From assembly GCA_025358305.1 (NCBI GenBank), contig JANYJZ010000033.1, positions 1 to 64,000 on the forward strand: 64,000 nucleotides of DNA. Direction: 5' to 3'. The translations under genes and the position numbers were made by a program. Below the pieces are notes generated by a model. It saw only the letters and a list, made by a program, of their open reading frames with translations. It was not told where the DNA came from and did no database searches. This document shows positions 61,319 through 64,000 of this stretch, piece after piece; the stretch's first letter is position 1; each line of letters starts with the position of its first letter. This stretch comes from Ignavibacteriota bacterium. GTDB lineage: Bacteria; Bacteroidota; Ignavibacteria; UBA10030; SZUA-254.

Positions 61319-61864
61319 CTAGAGGCGTCGCCGGATGAGCGGCATGACGATGTACTTATCGAGGAGCGCAATGGCGCCGAGGAAGAGGATGAGGAATCCC
61401 GTCAGCCCGCCGCGGCCCTTCATGAAGGCAAGATACTTTCCCACCCAATCGTTCACCGACTGAATGCCCACGGCGCTGTACTTGTCCGCAAACTGAAAGA
61501 GCGTACGGACGCCTTCGCCCGAATTTTGGCCGGGCGCCCCCGCCGGCTGCCTCCCAAGGATGAAATGGACGACCGCCAAAACCGCAAGGAGCGCGAGGAG
61601 CGGCGCGAAGTTCATGAACAGTGTGAAGAGCCACGACTGTCCCTCCCGGATGCCAAGGCGCTTCAGCACGGTACGGGAAAGGTCCTCGCTCGCGCGTTCG
61701 AGCGGCATGGAGCGAAGGGCGCGCTCAAGCGCGCGGAAGTGGTCGATCCTTCGGGCGCACTCGGCGCAGGTCCGAAGGTGGAGGTCCGCCGCCGCCGCAG
61801 CGCGCTCGTCCGGGAGGTCTCCGCCGGCGTGGTCCTGGAGTTCTTCTTGCGAGAGGTGGTTCAT
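61319..61864 (-). CDS. Anti-sigma factor with ZAS zinc-binding motif
   Basis: A 181-residue membrane protein. The N-terminal domain carries the anti-sigma H-x3-C-x2-C motif (LHLRTCAECARRI, residues about 29-36). Helices that would hold the sigma factor follow, then membrane segments at about 79-103 (FTLFMNFAPLLALLAVLAVVHF) and about 155-175. The gene overlaps the sigma gene by 4 bp (ATGA), the usual arrangement. The signal it senses is unknown. Confidence 0.85.
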   Translation of the reverse strand: MNHLSQEELQDHAGGDLPDERAAAAADLHLRTCAECARRIDHFRALERALRSMPLERASEDLSRTVLKRLGIREGQSWLFTLFMNFAPLLALLAVLAVVHFILGRQPAGAPGQNSGEGVRTLFQFADKYSAVGIQSVNDWVGKYLAFMKGRGGLTGFLILFLGAIALLDKYIVMPLIRRRL

Positions 61865-62439
61865 ACGGTCGTGTTCTCCGGTCGAAATTCCTTTAACAGT
61901 TCCTTCTGCAGGAGCGCGCGGGCCCGGAAGAGCTGGGTCTTGACGGTTCCCAGCGGAAGGTCGGTCACGCTGCAGATCTCCTCATGGGACAGATCCTGCA
62001 GGTAAAACAGCGAAAGCATCGTCGCGTACTTCACCGGGAGAGATGCGATACTCGACCGGATGAACCGCGCCAGATCCGCCGCCTCGGCATGGTCCATCAC
62101 CGGGGCTCCCCCTTGCTCTTCATATCCCTGCTCATCGTCGTAGTCGACGCGTCCGGCGCTGCGCGCCGCGCGCCGTGTGAGCCGTGTGAGGCAGACGTTG
62201 TAGACGATACGGTAGAGCCATGTCCCGAATCGGGCCGTCCCCTCGAAGCGCTCCAGCGCCTTGTATGCGCGAACAAAGGCATCCTGGACAGCCTCTTCCG
62301 CCTCCTCCCGATTCCGGAGCATGCGGACCGCGAGCGTCATGGATTGGTCCTGATAGCGCTCAACGAGGAGCGCAAATCGGGGTTTCGCCCCTGCGCGGAT
62401 CTGGGCGATGATATCGGCATCAGAAAGAGACATGTCCAT
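61861..62439 (-). CDS. ECF-family RNA polymerase sigma factor
   Basis: A 192-residue sigma factor with region 2 (ERYQDQSMTLAVRMLRNREEAEEAVQDAFVRAYKALERF in form, FGTWLYRIVYNVCL) and region 4 (LPVKYATMLSLFYLQDLSHEEICSVTDLPLGTVKTQLFRARALL in form). Region 3 is replaced by an acidic linker (YDDEQGYEEQGG), as in ECF sigmas. It is paired with the anti-sigma factor. Two close ATG codons are possible starts (62439 and 62433). Confidence 0.95.
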   Translation of the reverse strand: MDMSLSDADIIAQIRAGAKPRFALLVERYQDQSMTLAVRMLRNREEAEEAVQDAFVRAYKALERFEGTARFGTWLYRIVYNVCLTRLTRRAARSAGRVDYDDEQGYEEQGGAPVMDHAEAADLARFIRSSIASLPVKYATMLSLFYLQDLSHEEICSVTDLPLGTVKTQLFRARALLQKELLKEFRPENTTV

Positions 62440-62447
62440 CTGCTGAG

Positions 62448-62476
62448 TTAGACCGCCCCGAGGGCGCCAGGGTTTC
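62448..62476 (-). promoter_or_regulatory. Weak ECF-type promoter candidate for the sigma operon
   Basis: Minus-strand GAAACC (62471-62476), 17-bp spacer and GTCTAA (62448-62453), loosely like GAACTT/TCTRA promoters that ECF sigmas often use for their own genes. The predicted +1 is close to the ATG. Confidence 0.25.
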
Positions 62477-62598
62477 GTTCAGGCGCCGGCCCCAAGGCAT
62501 TTCTTCCACACTGTGAAACCTTCGCCCCCGCCACGAAGTCCAAGATATCAGAACGGGGGAACGTACCCCATTGAACGCCACCCACACAGGAGCACCAT

Positions 62599-62949
62599 AT
62601 GAATGAGACAGAACTGATCGTACCGGTCGTCCTCTTTATCGCGATCGCGGGGGTCGTCATCACCTATATCAGCTCCCGGCACCGCGAGCGGATGAGCATG
62701 ATCGACAAAGGCATGTCGAGCGACGATATCAAGGCGCTCTACGCTCGCGAGGTGCGCCGGAGCCCCCTCGGATCACTGAAATGGGGCATCCTCCTTGTCA
62801 TGGCGGGCCTCGCCATCCTCGTCGGCAACTTCCTCCACGACCGCTATTTCGTGGATGAAGGCGTCATCGCCGGCATGATCTGCCTCTTCGTCGGCATCGG
62901 GCTCGTCATCTTCTATGGTCTCGCCGCGAAAAAGATGAGTCAGTTGTAA
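62599..62949 (+). CDS. DUF6249-like small membrane protein
   Basis: A 116-residue protein with three hydrophobic segments: about 7-24 (IVPVVLFIAIAGVVITYI), about 62-77 (GILLVMAGLAILVGN) and about 88-108 (VIAGMICLFVGIGLVIFYG). A charged loop with DKGMSSDDIKALYAREVRR separates the first two. This resembles the DUF6249 family, often found beside ECF sigma genes. AGGAG precedes the ATG at good spacing. It is divergent from the sigma operon, so may be part of its regulon. Function is unknown. Confidence 0.7.
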   Translation: MNETELIVPVVLFIAIAGVVITYISSRHRERMSMIDKGMSSDDIKALYAREVRRSPLGSLKWGILLVMAGLAILVGNFLHDRYFVDEGVIAGMICLFVGIGLVIFYGLAAKKMSQL

Positions 62950-62976
62950 CTGGCCGTTCATCCCGCGCGAAACGAC

Positions 62977-63011
62977 AAAGGGAAGAGCCGGACCTGTCAG
63001 CTCTTCCCTTT
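62977..63011. terminator. Bidirectional terminator
   Basis: A 12-bp stem AAAGGGAAGAGC/GCTCTTCCCTTT with an 11-nt loop and T on both sides. It ends the DUF6249 gene and the converging permease gene. Confidence 0.8.
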
Positions 63012-63069
63012 TCCATTTCCCTCTCCCCCACCCCCAGAAGCTGACCCGTGCGGTCTGCCGCGAGGGCCG

Positions 63070-64000
63070 TCACCGGTCCAGCGTTTGGTAGTTGATCTGG
63101 TGTGCGTCCTTCGCGACCGCCGCTTCAGTCCCTTCTTTGCTCAAGGCCATGTTCACTGCCCAGTAGAAGATCACGAGGGCGAAGACCGTCACCACGATGA
63201 CGTCGACCCAGTTGGGGATGATGCTCAGTGAGCCTTCCCCGTACCGGCCCAGCCATCCGATAAGCACCAGACCGCCCAGCCAGGGTGCGATCCAGAAGGA
63301 ATTCCGGAGCGTGCGTTGCGCACCGGTCCGAGAACGCAGCACACCCCCGGCGAAGAGCGCAAGACCGACTACCATCGCACAACCGAGCTTCCAGGTGGAG
63401 TCGAACCCCCCCCAGTAGATGATGAGGTTCGCCGAGCAAAAAGCCGCGGGCAGGACGAGCTTCGGCATGGGCACTCGGTACGAGCGCGGCCTGTTGCTGT
63501 CGACCTTGTGGAGCGCCGCGAGCGACACCGGTGCGAAGGCATACATGATCGCCGTGGCTCCGGTGACCACGGTGACGAGCGCGCTCCAGCTTTTGAACGG
63601 ACCGAAGGCAAGCGACCCGATGACCGCCGCCACGAGGATGGAAACGACGGGAACGCCCTTCGTATTTGTCGTGGCCAGCGCGGTCGGCATCTCCCTCTCC
63701 TCGCCGAGAGCGTAGGAAAGACGCGCCGTCGTGGCGACATACACGACGCCCGTGCCCGCCGGTGAGATGACCGCATCGACGATGAGCACCTTGGCGAGCC
63801 AGCCTGCGCCGAGTGCGAGCGCCAGCGTGTACCACGCTCCGTAGTCGGACGGGTCGGTACCGAGCGGCTTTGTCCAGCCGGCGGCAATGTTGGCAGGCTC
63901 GAGCCCGCCGATCATCACGATCTGGAGCAAGGAGTAGAGGACCGCGCCGATCGCCATCGCAGCGAGGATAGCGCGGGAGAGGTCTTTTTTCGGGTTGCGG
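63070..64000 (-). CDS. APC-family amino acid permease, C-terminal part (cut by window edge)
   Basis: The frame is open to the right edge and runs from RNPKKDLSRAILAAM, the EAKNPQKDLPRAI-like motif in the loop before helix 7 or so, to the C-terminus. It shows at least seven membrane helices. AVISPAGTGVVYVATTARLSYAL and the RSYRVPMPKLVLPAAFCSANL block resemble AGT/GABA-permease-like APC proteins. The start lies beyond 64000. It is the third APC transporter in the window, separate from the pair at 54-57 kb. Confidence 0.88.
   Translation of the reverse strand, partial: RNPKKDLSRAILAAMAIGAVLYSLLQIVMIGGLEPANIAAGWTKPLGTDPSDYGAWYTLALALGAGWLAKVLIVDAVISPAGTGVVYVATTARLSYALGEEREMPTALATTNTKGVPVVSILVAAVIGSLAFGPFKSWSALVTVVTGATAIMYAFAPVSLAALHKVDSNRPRSYRVPMPKLVLPAAFCSANLIIYWGGFDSTWKLGCAMVVGLALFAGGVLRSRTGAQRTLRNSFWIAPWLGGLVLIGWLGRYGEGSLSIIPNWVDVIVVTVFALVIFYWAVNMALSKEGTEAAVAKDAHQINYQTLDR

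Noticed and set aside
1-64000. CRISPR arrays, prophage or insertion sequences
   Set aside because: No regularly spaced repeats, transposase, integrase or terminal inverted repeats were seen; the short repeats noted are all local.

Overview
The window looks like a chromosomal segment from a high-GC member of the FCB superphylum (Bacteroidota/Ignavibacteria/Kryptonia-like); this is inferred, with no database search. The main clues are a secreted subtilase ending in a type IX secretion-style sorting domain with the YPNPFNPST signature, a bacillithiol gene (bshA), a large SUF iron-sulfur operon led by an Rrf2 regulator, the cmk-ispH-rpsA gene order, and a K-type H+-pyrophosphatase. Genes are densely packed, mostly on the minus strand, with many ATGA stop/start overlaps. 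No CRISPR array, integrase, transposase or rRNA was seen. One tRNA, Pro(CGG), is present.

Layout. 1-2.1 kb: the start of a truncated gene, then a methyltransferase and a type III polyketide synthase behind a strong promoter. 2.5-5.8 kb: a 53-residue membrane peptide and the sorting-domain subtilase. 5.8-7.2 kb: nadD and a DUF2064-like gene. 7.2-13.6 kb: a surface-polysaccharide operon (flippase, methyltransferase, GT4, a fused GT2-GT4 protein, GT2). 13.7-22.5 kb: CNNM/CorC transporter, truA, mtaB, rpsA, ispH, cmk and a SpoU methylase. 22.4-31.4 kb: a five-PAS hybrid histidine kinase, AlbA_2 regulator, mtgA, ruvX, HU, rel/spoT and upp. 31.4-38.7 kb: a FAD disulfide reductase, der, a single-domain response regulator, tRNA-Pro, miaA, pcm, cdaA, folP and two very small proteins. 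38.7-42.5 kb: DUF493, a Y-family polymerase, DUF2007, a lipoprotein, UPF0145 and a Tat-type superoxide dismutase.

43.0-51.1 kb is the SUF operon: rrf2, iscS, an unrecognised 105-residue gene, sufB, sufC, sufD, sufS, sufU, a MIP18/DUF59 gene and an A-type carrier gene. It has a terminator whose loop coincides with the operon -35 box and an Rrf2-like palindrome at the predicted start of transcription. 51.8-54.3 kb reads rightward (bshA, MgtC-like, DedA). 54.5-57.5 kb holds two APC permeases, 58.2-61.3 kb hppA and uppP, 61.3-62.9 kb an ECF sigma/anti-sigma pair divergent from a DUF6249 gene, and the right edge cuts a third APC permease.

Recurring signal: promoters found independently upstream of many genes share a TTGA-type -35, a 17-bp spacer and a TAyATT-type -10, i.e. 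a classical sigma-70 architecture rather than the TAnnTTTG form described for Bacteroides. The best candidates for new biology are the orphan gene inside the SUF operon with its compact control region, the fused glycosyltransferase, the short tandem repeats and C-tract in promoter regions, and the very small basic protein resembling bS22/mS38 ribosomal proteins.
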